Origin: an uncultured Bacteroidota bacterium
GTDB taxonomy: Bacteria > Bacteroidota > Bacteroidia > AKYH767-A > JABDAW01
DNA: 64,000 nt
NCBI GenBank assembly: GCA_903844645.1
Contig: CAIMUP010000107.1
Span: 1 to 64,000, forward strand
Reading direction: 5' to 3'
The position numbers and the translations under genes are program-made. Below the pieces are notes generated by a model that did not search any database, was not told where the DNA came from, and worked only from the letters and a program-made list of their open reading frames with translations. Numbering within the stretch: position 1 is the first letter of the stretch; the number at the start of each line of letters is the position of its first letter. Below, one piece after another: positions 9,196 through 17,666 of this stretch.

Positions 9196-9636
9196 ATTAA
9201 AACGCGGAAAATCAATATGCCTATAAAACGCACTTTCCTTTGCCGCCAATAATTCTTCACCATCAAAATTTCCAGTCTTCAATTCAGCCTTAATAATTAC
9301 AACAATATTTTCCTTCAAAGGCTTCAATTCAGAATTGATGATATTAAATACAACATCAGCATCAATTCCAGTATAATCATGAGCCGCCCTGTTCCGAAAT
9401 CCCTTAATCTGAATCCAAGGAATTTTAGGATATTTTTCCTTCAGTTCAGGACTAATTTTGATAGTCTGCTCACTGATATTCCCCAGCAAAAGCAAGCTCG
9501 CATTAAATTCCATTTGTTCATCAGCATTATAGAAATCGTCAGCCGTTTCAAAATCTTTTGTATAAATATTTATCTTCTCAACCGACTCCAGAATAATCAG
9601 CAGATAAACCAAATCATTCTTAATATCGGGTAGCAT
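9181..9636 (-). CDS. hepT: HepT-like HEPN ribonuclease toxin
   Basis: Encodes 151 aa. The protein is helical and carries the HEPN catalytic signature R-x4-H-x-Y as RNRAAHDY (about residue 84), the active site of HepT RNases that cleave tRNA or mRNA when freed from their partner. The upstream MntA-like gene overlaps it by 17 bases, as expected for a HepT/MntA type VII toxin-antitoxin pair in which MntA neutralises HepT by adenylylating the conserved tyrosine. The family usually has ~115-145 residues, so this is slightly long. The extra residues are at the C-terminus, where the last codons come from the inverted-repeat element at 9142-9195. Confidence 0.85.
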   Translation of the reverse strand: MLPDIKNDLVYLLIILESVEKINIYTKDFETADDFYNADEQMEFNASLLLLGNISEQTIKISPELKEKYPKIPWIQIKGFRNRAAHDYTGIDADVVFNIINSELKPLKENIVVIIKAELKTGNFDGEELLAAKESAFYRHIDFPRFNIIFL

Positions 9637-9904
9637 ATTGCATATCTTTCATAGCCCGTTTCAAGATGATAGGCTCGGCATATTTCTTAATGACCAAATC
9701 AATTTTAGCATGAAGATTTTCCTCCAATAAAGTCTTCAATTCCACTCGCTTTTCATAATCAATATCCTCCTCAATCAACAAGTCAATATCATTATACTTC
9801 TCCCCTCTGGCATAAGAACCAAAGACACCAATCCTCGACAATCCGAAGCGTTCAAAGACACCCTGACTCCTCAAAAAATCCTGTAAAGTTTGTATGTTAT
9901 TCAT
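9620..9904 (-). CDS. mntA: MntA-like nucleotidyltransferase antitoxin
   Basis: Encodes 94 aa. It is a minimal nucleotidyltransferase fold protein with GSYARGEKYNDIDLLIE: the GS pair followed by the DID metal-binding acidic pair. In well-studied MntA proteins the gap between GS and DxD is ten residues; here it is eight, so the active-site loop is shorter. It would transfer AMP to the HEPN toxin downstream and lies first in the operon, as antitoxins usually do. The -7 box TATTTTTG is only four bases before ATG, suggesting a leaderless message. Confidence 0.87.
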   Translation of the reverse strand: MNNIQTLQDFLRSQGVFERFGLSRIGVFGSYARGEKYNDIDLLIEEDIDYEKRVELKTLLEENLHAKIDLVIKKYAEPIILKRAMKDMQYATRY

Positions 9905-9908
9905 CCCG

Positions 9909-9916
9909 CAAAAATA
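9909..9916 (-). promoter_or_regulatory. -7 box of the toxin-antitoxin operon
   Basis: Minus strand TATTTTTG, then CGGG, then ATG at 9904. The four-base spacer predicts a leaderless or near-leaderless transcript. Confidence 0.6.
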
Positions 9917-9930
9917 CTAATAATAAAGTT

Positions 9931-9980
9931 AATCCTTTTATTGCTGCTCCCCAAGAAGGTCGCAATCATAAAAGGATAAT
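9931..9980. repeat. ~53-bp inverted-repeat element, copy 3
   Basis: AATCCTTTTATTGCTGCTCC faces GGTCGCAATCATAAAAGGAT, the same family as copies 1, 2 and 4. Copies 2 and 3 bracket the hepT/mntA operon. Confidence 0.85.
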
Positions 9981-10001
9981 GAAATAAAATGCACAACGCA
10001 A

Positions 10002-10123
10002 GTCCCGTTAGGGACGAAATCATAATAGAAAACACATTCACTAAACACCTTCAAAACCCCGTAGGGGTGGCATATTGGTAGCAAATAATTCCAAACACAA
10101 CACCCTCAAAACCCCGTAGGGGT
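10002..10123. repeat. Cluster of GTA/GTT-centred palindromes (REP-like)
   Basis: GTCCCGTTAGGGAC (10002-10015) and two copies of ACCCCGTAGGGGTGGCAT (from 10056 and from 10111), the last two 55 bases apart and each preceded by TCAAA. The same motif family recurs at 45096-45110 and 63288-63454. It lies downstream of the lipoprotein gene 10145-10900. Confidence 0.85.
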
Positions 10124-10144
10124 GGCATTATGGGAACAAATTAT

Positions 10145-10900
10145 TTAATTAAGATTAATCCCTTCAATCAAAAAAACATCGCCATACTTCACATAAGTCA
10201 GGTTCAGTTTCTTTTTCAAAGAGTCCGTTTGATAAGCCAAATAAAGAACCAAATGTTTCTCACTAAGCCCAATATTTTGAGTATTCAACAACGTATCAAT
10301 TTTAACAGCCCTCACATCATTCATGTATGCCTCAAACTTAATTATCGGAGTATAAGACCTGCACCGTTCACTCAACAGATTATTATAAATATCAGGAAAA
10401 CTCTTCTCCTTCAAGTCCTTAAAAAATGGAGCAGTCAAAGAATCAATAAACGAAAATTGTGAACTGTCTTTAATTATAAAACGAACAGCTTGAAGTCTTA
10501 TAGTATCTTTATTTTCTACCAGAAAAGTTCCGTAAATCTTCCCCGAACATTTTGCATAATCAACATCATAAATCACCGAAGCAACCGGCTTATCAAAGCC
10601 AAATTGGGTTTGCACTTTATAGATATTTATGCTATAAGAATTCAAATCCCCATAAAGTTGATTATGAAAATTCAGCAACATTTTCAAATCCTCCTCGCTT
10701 TGAAATTTCTTACAAATCTCCGTCATATTCTCATAAACCTTTGAATAATTCTTTGATTTTAAATCCTCAATAAAACCAACAAATAAGTCCTTGTTACAAG
10801 AAGCAATAAGGTTATGAAACATCCCATCAGTATGCTTTTTTGTCTTGCATGAAACGCAAAGAGCAAGAATAAGAACCAAACAAACTTTTATCTTCTTCAT
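10145..10900 (-). CDS. Putative lipoprotein, unknown function
   Basis: Encodes 251 aa from ATG 10900. The N-terminus MKKIKVCLVLILALCVSCKT is a lipoprotein-type signal with Cys18 as probable lipidation site, although the -3 position is cysteine, not leucine. The mature protein seems to hold two similar alpha/beta parts, each with a helix-rich start followed by strands (residues ~30-130 and ~150-245), a plan seen in DUF3887-like repeats, but I cannot assign a family. The -7 box TAGTTTTG (10913-10906) is five bases before ATG, and the promoter block is an inverted copy of that of the T9SS gene at 6839. Confidence 0.82.
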   Translation of the reverse strand: MKKIKVCLVLILALCVSCKTKKHTDGMFHNLIASCNKDLFVGFIEDLKSKNYSKVYENMTEICKKFQSEEDLKMLLNFHNQLYGDLNSYSINIYKVQTQFGFDKPVASVIYDVDYAKCSGKIYGTFLVENKDTIRLQAVRFIIKDSSQFSFIDSLTAPFFKDLKEKSFPDIYNNLLSERCRSYTPIIKFEAYMNDVRAVKIDTLLNTQNIGLSEKHLVLYLAYQTDSLKKKLNLTYVKYGDVFLIEGINLN

Positions 10901-10902
10901 CC

Positions 10903-11000
10903 CGCCAAAACTACAAAACTCACAGTTAATTTTTCTCTTGAATAAGGAAAGATTCCCCTTTTTTGGGCTAATAAAATTCCCCCTCCCCAAGAATTCTACA
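10903..11000 (-). repeat. Duplicated promoter cassette, copy B
   Basis: Inverse copy of 6714-6811 with about 90% identity, including the EcoRI-like GAATTC, a TTTTATTAGCCC block and the terminal -7 box TAGTTTTG. It drives the lipoprotein gene at 10900. Confidence 0.93.
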
Positions 11001-11008
11001 CCAAAAAA

Positions 11009-11163
11009 CAGCGATTCTACCATTCTCTACAGCGATTCTACCATTCTCTACAGCGATTCTACCATTCTCTACAGCGATTCTCCCATTCTCTACAGCGATT
11101 CTCCCGTTCTCTACAGCGATTCTCCCATTCTCTACAGCGATTCTCCCATTCTCAACCGCGATT
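11009..11163. repeat. Tandem array, 21-bp period, ~7 units
   Basis: Core CAGCGATTCTACCATTCTCT repeats every 21 bases. Later units change TACC to TCCC. It directly adjoins promoter cassette copy B and lies between divergent genes. Confidence 0.96.
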
Positions 11164-11225
11164 CCCCCCTTTCAAGTAATAATTTGTGGTTTTTGGCTGT
11201 ATGAAACATAAACCCTAAACTTTTT

Positions 11226-11241
11226 TATTTTTGCCGGCATG
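11226..11241 (+). promoter_or_regulatory. -7 box abutting the start codon
   Basis: TATTTTTG (11226-11233), CCGGC, ATG 11239: a five-base G/C spacer, the predicted leaderless layout. Confidence 0.6.
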
Positions 11242-12969
11242 AAACAGCAAAAGAAACAGACCAATAAACCCGCCCCTGCAAAGGTACTCAAGAAAACGAA
11301 TAACGCTACACCCAATTGGGATAGCAATATCAGCCCGCAAGTATTTTCATACCTCGTAACGGGGGTGTTTTTCCTCGTGGCTTTATTAGGAATTACGCAT
11401 CATGAAATGTGGCGCGACGAACATCAGGCATTTCTCGTCGCTCGCGATGCGCATTCGTTGCCCCAGTTATTACAAAATATGAGATACGAGGGCAATCCCG
11501 CCTTGTGGCATCTGTTGCTTTTCTTTATCACTTGCTTTACGCATAATCCTGTGTATATGCAGGGGCTGCATCTGTTGATAGCTTGCGGATTCGTCTACGT
11601 TTTCAACCGATATAGTACGGTGGGGATGGTTACTAAAATACTTTTTTCGTTTTCTTATTTCGCGCTGTACGAATATGCTGTCATCAGCCGTAGTTATGGG
11701 CTTGGCGTGTTATTAATCTTCATCGCTTGCGCATTATTTAAACATCGTTCGAGGAATTATTTATTGATAGGAATCGTACTCGCATTGCTTTGCAATGTAA
11801 CGATCTATGCGGTGGTGATAGCGGCAGGGATAGCGGGGATATTGGTATTGGATTATATCTTTTATCAAGCAAAAAGCCGCGAGCTTACTTTGAAATTAAT
11901 CGGAGGTGGCGTGCTATTATTAATAGGTATTCTCGCTTCGATTTATCAGATACTGCCTGACAAGAATAATGGTTTCCCTGCCTTCTATGCAACAGAGTTT
12001 TTCGAGATGCCTCGATGGGGAACGGTCGCTTCTCGTATCTTTGTTTCCTATTTTTATATCCCCAATACCGATAGCATCCACTTCTGGAATACGAATCATT
12101 ATTTCCCGGAATATCCTACGCTCTCATTGCCCTTTTGGGGATGGCTTTCGGAGAATAAAGCATACCTTTGGGGATGGTATTATATGCCTGTTATTTTATT
12201 CATTACTGCCTCCATTATTTTCATGCGGAAGCCGCTGATTTGCTTGTTATACATGGGTGTAACGACGATACTTCTCGCCGTTTTTTATTACACCGATTTA
12301 ATTCACATGCGGTATTGCGGCTATCTTTTTATCGTCTTGGTAAGTTGTTATTGGCTTGCCGGATATTATCCCGAGAAAACCTTCAAAAATACTTTCTTAA
12401 ATACCCTTTCTAACATAGGAAAACGAATTTCGATACCCTTCCTCGTCCTTGTTTTATCCACCAATGTAATAGGTGCTATGGCAGCTTATAATTTTGATTT
12501 GAATAACAAATTTTCTGTTAGCAAAGATGCCGCAGATTATATCCATCAAAACAAATTAGATACCTTAAAGATAGTGGGCGTAACGGATTTTACCTTAGCT
12601 CCTTTGACCTCGTATTTAGATAACAAGATTTATTACTCGCAGATGCATGCTTACGGCAGTTATTGCGTGTGGAGCAAGCAAAGAAATGCAACAATTACCT
12701 TTAAAGATCTTGCCGAATCGGTTCTTGATTTGATGGGCAAAGAACGGCACGAGGTGTTGATGATTTCGACCAACCTTCAGAAGTTTTCTATGGATGGCGG
12801 CAAAACAAATGTCCCGCTGACAAGGGCGATGATTTCGCCTGATGTCAAGATAGATATGATTCAATCTTTTGAAGGCGGCATTATGGCTGATGAATGTTAT
12901 TATCTTTACAAAGTTCAACCTGCCGATACTTTAAGAGATGATTTGCACGATTATATCCGTCTGCATTAA
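11239..12969 (+). CDS. GT-C type membrane glycosyltransferase (GT39/ArnT-like)
   Basis: Encodes 576 aa. After a basic, Pro/Lys-rich N-terminus (~30 aa) come about ten to twelve membrane segments. The first periplasmic loop carries the GT-C acidic motif in MWRDEHQAFLVARDAH, followed by EGNPALWHLLLFF. Such enzymes move sugars from polyprenyl-phosphate donors to lipid or protein acceptors at the outer face of the inner membrane. The last ~130 residues form a soluble periplasmic domain (DAADYIHQNKLDTLKIVG). The sugar and acceptor cannot be told. It is a single gene with its own promoter. Confidence 0.82.
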   Translation: MKQQKKQTNKPAPAKVLKKTNNATPNWDSNISPQVFSYLVTGVFFLVALLGITHHEMWRDEHQAFLVARDAHSLPQLLQNMRYEGNPALWHLLLFFITCFTHNPVYMQGLHLLIACGFVYVFNRYSTVGMVTKILFSFSYFALYEYAVISRSYGLGVLLIFIACALFKHRSRNYLLIGIVLALLCNVTIYAVVIAAGIAGILVLDYIFYQAKSRELTLKLIGGGVLLLIGILASIYQILPDKNNGFPAFYATEFFEMPRWGTVASRIFVSYFYIPNTDSIHFWNTNHYFPEYPTLSLPFWGWLSENKAYLWGWYYMPVILFITASIIFMRKPLICLLYMGVTTILLAVFYYTDLIHMRYCGYLFIVLVSCYWLAGYYPEKTFKNTFLNTLSNIGKRISIPFLVLVLSTNVIGAMAAYNFDLNNKFSVSKDAADYIHQNKLDTLKIVGVTDFTLAPLTSYLDNKIYYSQMHAYGSYCVWSKQRNATITFKDLAESVLDLMGKERHEVLMISTNLQKFSMDGGKTNVPLTRAMISPDVKIDMIQSFEGGIMADECYYLYKVQPADTLRDDLHDYIRLH

Positions 12970-13020
12970 GGAAATTGGTATCGTTTTTCGAGGCGTTGAA
13001 ATCGTGATTCCATGAAGAAC

Positions 13021-13083
13021 GTACATAATCTGTCAGGTTATGTACATAACTTGACAGATTGTGTACGTAACCGATCAGATAGC
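13021..13083. repeat. Degenerate 21-bp repeats with a 28-bp palindrome
   Basis: Three units beginning GTACATAA or GTACGTAA follow each other at 21-base steps. Bases 13030-13057 form a 28-bp palindrome with a single mismatched pair, whose centre GTTATGTACATAAC is perfect. It lies between convergent genes and lacks a T-tail. Confidence 0.8.
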
Positions 13084-13156
13084 ATATACACTTTCAGGAA
13101 TTCGGTTTTGCATTCAACGGATTATTAATAAGAAATATTGTAAGGAAATGAAGTGC

Positions 13157-16100
13157 CTAAAAAGTACGATTAATACCGACCACAAACCGAAATTTAAAGT
13201 ACTGTGGCTGTGCACTCGGGTCTTGATTATTATCCAGCGGAACGCGATTCAAAACTAATGGCATATCAAAACGAATAATTAAGGGATTAATGGCTTGCAA
13301 AGGACCCCATTTCTTAATCGTAATAGCAACTCCAACACCAGCATCAGCACGAAGATCAGCAAATACTAACGGCTGATCAATACTATTATAATTAATGATT
13401 CCGGCATCGCCAAACAGGTAGGTATTTACCTTAAAATAATCGCGAATTACCTTCGGTTTAATGAAAGAAAAGAAGCGATCAAAACCGATTTCGCCAGAAA
13501 CAGATTCGCCCGTGCTGCCCTTGTATGCGAAATAGGTCTTGCCATCACCGCTTTGCTGCGGAACGAGATAGCCCGCGAAGCCGCGTAGATTAAGCCCGCC
13601 GCCTTCCTGAAAATGATTCGTAGTAGCCCCATATCCCAGCCAATTTTCATTCACAAAACCGCGCGAACGTGTATATTTATTATCCATTAACTCCTCTGGA
13701 TTCGCGCCTGCGAGGTATAATTGGCTCTCTAACGGCATAGAATTTCCGGTAGTATATTGTGCAAAAAGGCGAGCGTTAAGATCTATCTTGCCGAACGTAT
13801 TTTTATTGGTAGCAAGCAGATTGAGAGAGGCAAAATTGTAATCCGAAAAGAGCGTGTTCGATCTTAAATTCATGGCTACAGTACCCGTTCCGTGGGCATG
13901 GCTATACGTATTCCTGATGCCTATATTAATCGTGTTGTTCCATTGATTACTTTGCGATAAATCTTGGTATAGCAGGTATTTTAATTCATTAATATCCTGG
14001 CGGTACATGGCTTTTATTCCGATGGATAATATCGTTTTTTCATCCTTATCAAAAGCTTTCTCCAAACCTGCAGAATAACTTTCCAAACCATCTAAATATT
14101 TGGCAGACAGGTGCATCGAAACGCCTTTAGACAGCCAATTTAAGGGTGTTTTATAATTAAAACGGTAGTTAATATAATCAAACGGATTATTAGTATAATC
14201 ACTTGGCTTGGAAGACTGATTGGTAAGCCCGAAATTCCCCCAAATATTTATATCAAAGATGTTTTTTAAGTTCATATAATTACCATTAATATGCAAACCG
14301 AGTTTGATTCCGTCGAAATAATTATACCATATATCCGGGCGTGCCTTGAATTCGTAATGCGCCCAATCAGGAGCGTTCGTAACATGGCTGTCCCATTTGA
14401 TAGTGTATGGAAAATGATACGAATTGTTGATAAGATTTACATCAGCAATTCGCATCGAAGTATCAATCCGAATATTTTCGATGCCTGATGGAACACAGAT
14501 ATTAGCCACATAAGTAGGATTTAATTTATCCCATCCTTCCCACTTCGGAAGTACATTAGCATCGGTATTTTTAGTGAACCAATTGCATGGAATCAGGTAA
14601 TCATAAGTCCTTCCATCATTAGCATAAACCCGAAACTCTATCGGCATTTGCATACGTCCGTATCTTTTGAAAGTAATGAGATATTTATCGGCAACAGAGT
14701 CATTGGAATTATCTTTTTTCACATTCTTAATGCCGTAATCTATAGTCTTATTCGTCTCCATCCAAGCATCAAAGAACCAATTCAAATCGGCATGGGTGTA
14801 TTGAATAATAGAATTACGAAAATCCTCAATATAAGGGTGGCAAAACTTCCACTGATGGAAATAATGTTGCATCGCTTTGAGAAATAAACTATCGCCTAAA
14901 ACATATTCTAAATTATAAAGCATCGTAGATGTTTTATAATAGACCATACCATAACCACCATGATTTAATGCACCGTTGAAGTAATCGGAATGGGTGTTAA
15001 TAGTGGTTTCTTCGCCCTTTATCGCTTCCTTTAAATAAGGCATGTATGACCTTGTATAGATATTTGTTTGAGGGACAAAATGTTTCCTTACATATCGGTT
15101 TTTTATCTTCCCTTTCACTTCGTATGGTCCGTCAATATGATCCATTCCCCACGATGTCAAAAACTGTGTAAACCCTTCATCTAAAGCAGCGCGATAAGTC
15201 TCATTATTCCCGACCATTCCATAGAACCAATTGTGCCCGACCTCATGTGCAAAGAGATAACGATAGCCAGGTTCTTGCCCGCCATCAAGCGTTAGCATCG
15301 GATATTCCATACCATCAGCAGCATCGGCAACAACTATCTTCGGATAAGCATACATCCCTATATCACGGCTATAACATTGAATGATTTTACTAAGAAAATC
15401 TGCTGCATTCTGCCATCTTCCGGCATGAGATTCTTGTGCAAGAGCAATGCATTTAATACCTTTCCATTCTACCTCACCTATCCGGTAAGTAGGGTCGCAG
15501 GTAAAGGCGAAATCATGGGTATTTTCGGAATGAAACCGCCATGTTTTCTTGGTATCATCAGGGATAATCGGGATGGATGGATCGCTATCCCATTTCTTCC
15601 CGACAAAGTTCTTAATATCTAATATCTTTCTTAACGAATCAGGCATTACTTCTTCTTTGTTTTGCAGCACTCCGGTAGCATCCAGGATGTAATGCGAGGG
15701 CAACGTAATGGCTACATCGTAACATCCGTAATCTCCATAGAATTCCCGATTCAAATGCTGGTTGGTATCCCAGCCAAACTTCTTATCATAAACAGAAATA
15801 CGGGGATAGAAAAGAACACCATCGTAATGCTTGAAACCCGCACTGACAATGAACTTCTTCATCCGCCGGCGGGTACTGCCATTGTCATAATAGGTCTTGA
15901 ATTTTATCTTAAAAGTAACGCTTTCTCCGCTTGCCAAGGGCTTATCTAACCAGACCTTCATGATAGAATAATCTATCTCATGCCGCAATGGTTTTCCATC
16001 AATAAGAATCGTATCAACGGTAGTTCCAAGCCCCGCACGTTCATACTTTCCGTAGTATGGCTTTGCTCCGTTATTCTTTTGCAAGTCATCCAAATAACTG

Positions 16101-16390
16101 CCTGGCTGAAAGGAATTCTGATACAAATGAAAGAACACAAAAGCCAAGGTATCTGGCGAGTTATTCCAATAAGTAAGCTCTTCATCACCATCTATAATAT
16201 CCGTTTTATCATCCAGCGAAACCTTGATATTATAATAAGTATCTTGTTGCCAATAACCCGCGTACGGCAAGCGATTCTGCCAATAATACACATTGGCTTT
16301 ACTACGAAAGGTATTCGTCGGAAGATGCTGCCCAATCATCAATACTGGCAGCAAACAAACAAGCAACAGATGAACCGATTTTCTAATCAT
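13157..16390 (-). CDS. M1-family metallopeptidase with outer-membrane-barrel-like C-terminus
   Basis: Encodes 1077 aa. Signal peptide at residues 1-20. The gluzincin zinc site is HEVGH at residues 382-386 with third ligand Glu405 in ALDEGF (HExxH-x18-E), preceded by the exopeptidase-type motif DGMEYPMLTLDGG, so it is an M1-type aminopeptidase-like fold. M1 enzymes usually end by ~650-900 residues. From ~680 onward this protein is instead a series of alternating amphipathic strands with GGGLNLRGFAGYL, a motif typical of Omp85/surface-antigen barrels, ending in aromatic Phe (VGINRTF). I infer an outer-membrane-anchored peptidase. It is 19 bases downstream of dinB on the same strand, probably cotranscribed. 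Confidence 0.88.
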   Translation of the reverse strand: MIRKSVHLLLVCLLPVLMIGQHLPTNTFRSKANVYYWQNRLPYAGYWQQDTYYNIKVSLDDKTDIIDGDEELTYWNNSPDTLAFVFFHLYQNSFQPGSYLDDLQKNNGAKPYYGKYERAGLGTTVDTILIDGKPLRHEIDYSIMKVWLDKPLASGESVTFKIKFKTYYDNGSTRRRMKKFIVSAGFKHYDGVLFYPRISVYDKKFGWDTNQHLNREFYGDYGCYDVAITLPSHYILDATGVLQNKEEVMPDSLRKILDIKNFVGKKWDSDPSIPIIPDDTKKTWRFHSENTHDFAFTCDPTYRIGEVEWKGIKCIALAQESHAGRWQNAADFLSKIIQCYSRDIGMYAYPKIVVADAADGMEYPMLTLDGGQEPGYRYLFAHEVGHNWFYGMVGNNETYRAALDEGFTQFLTSWGMDHIDGPYEVKGKIKNRYVRKHFVPQTNIYTRSYMPYLKEAIKGEETTINTHSDYFNGALNHGGYGMVYYKTSTMLYNLEYVLGDSLFLKAMQHYFHQWKFCHPYIEDFRNSIIQYTHADLNWFFDAWMETNKTIDYGIKNVKKDNSNDSVADKYLITFKRYGRMQMPIEFRVYANDGRTYDYLIPCNWFTKNTDANVLPKWEGWDKLNPTYVANICVPSGIENIRIDTSMRIADVNLINNSYHFPYTIKWDSHVTNAPDWAHYEFKARPDIWYNYFDGIKLGLHINGNYMNLKNIFDINIWGNFGLTNQSSKPSDYTNNPFDYINYRFNYKTPLNWLSKGVSMHLSAKYLDGLESYSAGLEKAFDKDEKTILSIGIKAMYRQDINELKYLLYQDLSQSNQWNNTINIGIRNTYSHAHGTGTVAMNLRSNTLFSDYNFASLNLLATNKNTFGKIDLNARLFAQYTTGNSMPLESQLYLAGANPEELMDNKYTRSRGFVNENWLGYGATTNHFQEGGGLNLRGFAGYLVPQQSGDGKTYFAYKGSTGESVSGEIGFDRFFSFIKPKVIRDYFKVNTYLFGDAGIINYNSIDQPLVFADLRADAGVGVAITIKKWGPLQAINPLIIRFDMPLVLNRVPLDNNQDPSAQPQYFKFRFVVGINRTF

Positions 16391-16409
16391 TTTTCAACCA
16401 ATTCGTAAC

Positions 16410-16907
16410 CTATCGTTTATCATCGGCACTGGGTCCGTACATGCCGGGAATAGGGACATCCAGCAGCCGGAGATACACCCCAAGCTGTGCCCGGTGATGA
16501 ATGAAATGATTCATCGCCATGCTGCGAATCACGACCTTTTTAGGCATCGTAAAAAGCACCATTTCGCCCCGTTTCAAGGTCCACAATTCTTGCAAGGCTT
16601 CATCGGTAATACTCTCCAAAGCAGCGATAGCATCCTCCAGGTTCTTATCAAACTGCGACACGAGCTCTTCACCCGAATCGAAGGTGGGACTAACCACCCA
16701 GTCCTTCATCAAGTCCATCGAATCGTGCTGAACAGCCCGCACCACCCAGATAGACAACTCCGCAACATGGGTCGCGAGCCGCCCGAGCTTCATAGATTTT
16801 TCGTGGGGCACCCACTCTTTCTGATCCGCCGGCACCAACGCCAGCAACTTCCGCGTAGCCGTAGCCTCGCTCCTTAATTCTGCAATAAAAGCTTTATTTA
16901 ATGACAT
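16410..16907 (-). CDS. DinB-family protein
   Basis: Encodes 165 aa from ATG 16907 (MSLNKAFIAELRSEA). DinB/YfiT-like four-helix bundle proteins are putative metal-dependent thiol transferases. The three histidines expected for metal binding are visible: one in LGRLATHVAEL and two in MNHFIHHRAQLGVYLRLL. An in-frame extension to 17078 is rejected because it spans the -7 box and an inverted repeat. Followed after 19 bases by the M1 peptidase gene. Confidence 0.9.
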   Translation of the reverse strand: MSLNKAFIAELRSEATATRKLLALVPADQKEWVPHEKSMKLGRLATHVAELSIWVVRAVQHDSMDLMKDWVVSPTFDSGEELVSQFDKNLEDAIAALESITDEALQELWTLKRGEMVLFTMPKKVVIRSMAMNHFIHHRAQLGVYLRLLDVPIPGMYGPSADDKR

Positions 16908-16927
16908 AAATTTAATATAATGAGCCG

Positions 16928-16935
16928 CAAAAATA
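16928..16935 (-). promoter_or_regulatory. dinB promoter -7 box
   Basis: Minus strand TATTTTTG about 20 bases before ATG 16907, matching TAnnTTTG. Confidence 0.55.
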
Positions 16936-16969
16936 ATAATTAGAAAGAGAGAAATTATCACCCTACCCC

Positions 16970-17021
16970 TCATCGTCGTGTTGCAGCCCGCCAAAGCGGA
17001 GCTATCACACAACGATGATGA
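16970..17021. repeat. 52-bp imperfect inverted repeat
   Basis: TCATCGTCGTGTTG faces CACAACGATGATGA around a GCAGCCCGCC/GCGGAGC interior. Size and layout (AT-variable stem, inner GC block with AGC/GCW) resemble the ~53-bp element family although the stem sequence differs. Confidence 0.7.
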
Positions 17022-17134
17022 CGATAAAAATTGGGATAAAACCATCCACAGCCCCGCCTCGGTCAGGAGGTATCCCATAAAACGGATAAAATTTTTAGGA
17101 AACCAAGAATAATTCCAAAATAAAGTTTTTTATT

Positions 17135-17330
17135 TTTCAGAAAAGCAGTTGTGGTTTTCAGAAAAGCAGTTGTGGTTTTCCGAAAAGCAGTTGTGATTTT
17201 CCGAAAAGCAGTTGTGGTTTTCAGAAAAGCAGTTGTGGTTTTCAGAAAAGCAGTTGTGGTTTTCAGAAAAGCAGTTGTGGTTTTCAGAAAAGCAGTTGTG
17301 GTTTTCTGAAAAGCAGCCCTGCTTTTCAAG
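17135..17330. repeat. Tandem array, 21-bp period, ~9 units
   Basis: Core CAGAAAAGCAGTTGTGGTTT repeats every 21 bases. GAAAA and TTTTC halves give each unit imperfect dyad symmetry. The remaining bases to the next gene (17331-17666) show only a possible promoter near 17579-17612 and no supported gene. Confidence 0.97.
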
Positions 17331-17666
17331 GTATTTAGGGTCTGTTTTGGCACTTTTATAAGCTAAAACAGGGGTCAACCTGAACGGAGGCGTGGGTTTC
17401 TATTAGTAATTTCGGTTTTGGAGGAGTTTTCGGGGGATGCCCTCCGCCAGATTCCGATTTTGATAGCAAGTACCGAGAGCCGGCAGCGAAACATCAGAAT
17501 TTTGGGCATTAATTCCTAAAAAAATAGCCTCAAAATCGGGATTCGGGACTTGTATTTTATAAAGAAAGTTTTGCAAAAGTTTGTCCATGTCAGAAATTTT
17601 TTAGAACTTTGTCCCCTCAAACAAAAAATGAATCCTTTGAAACATAAAATAATTAAATAAAAAACA

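Noticed and set aside
16908-17078. N-terminal extension of DinB to 17078
   Set aside because: It would cross the -7 box and a 52-bp inverted repeat, and the DinB fold is complete from ATG 16907.
17403-17588. 61-aa minus-strand ORF between the array at 17135 and the adhesin gene
   Set aside because: Composition is not impossible, but there is no promoter box, no conserved motif and no neighbour on that strand; left uncalled.
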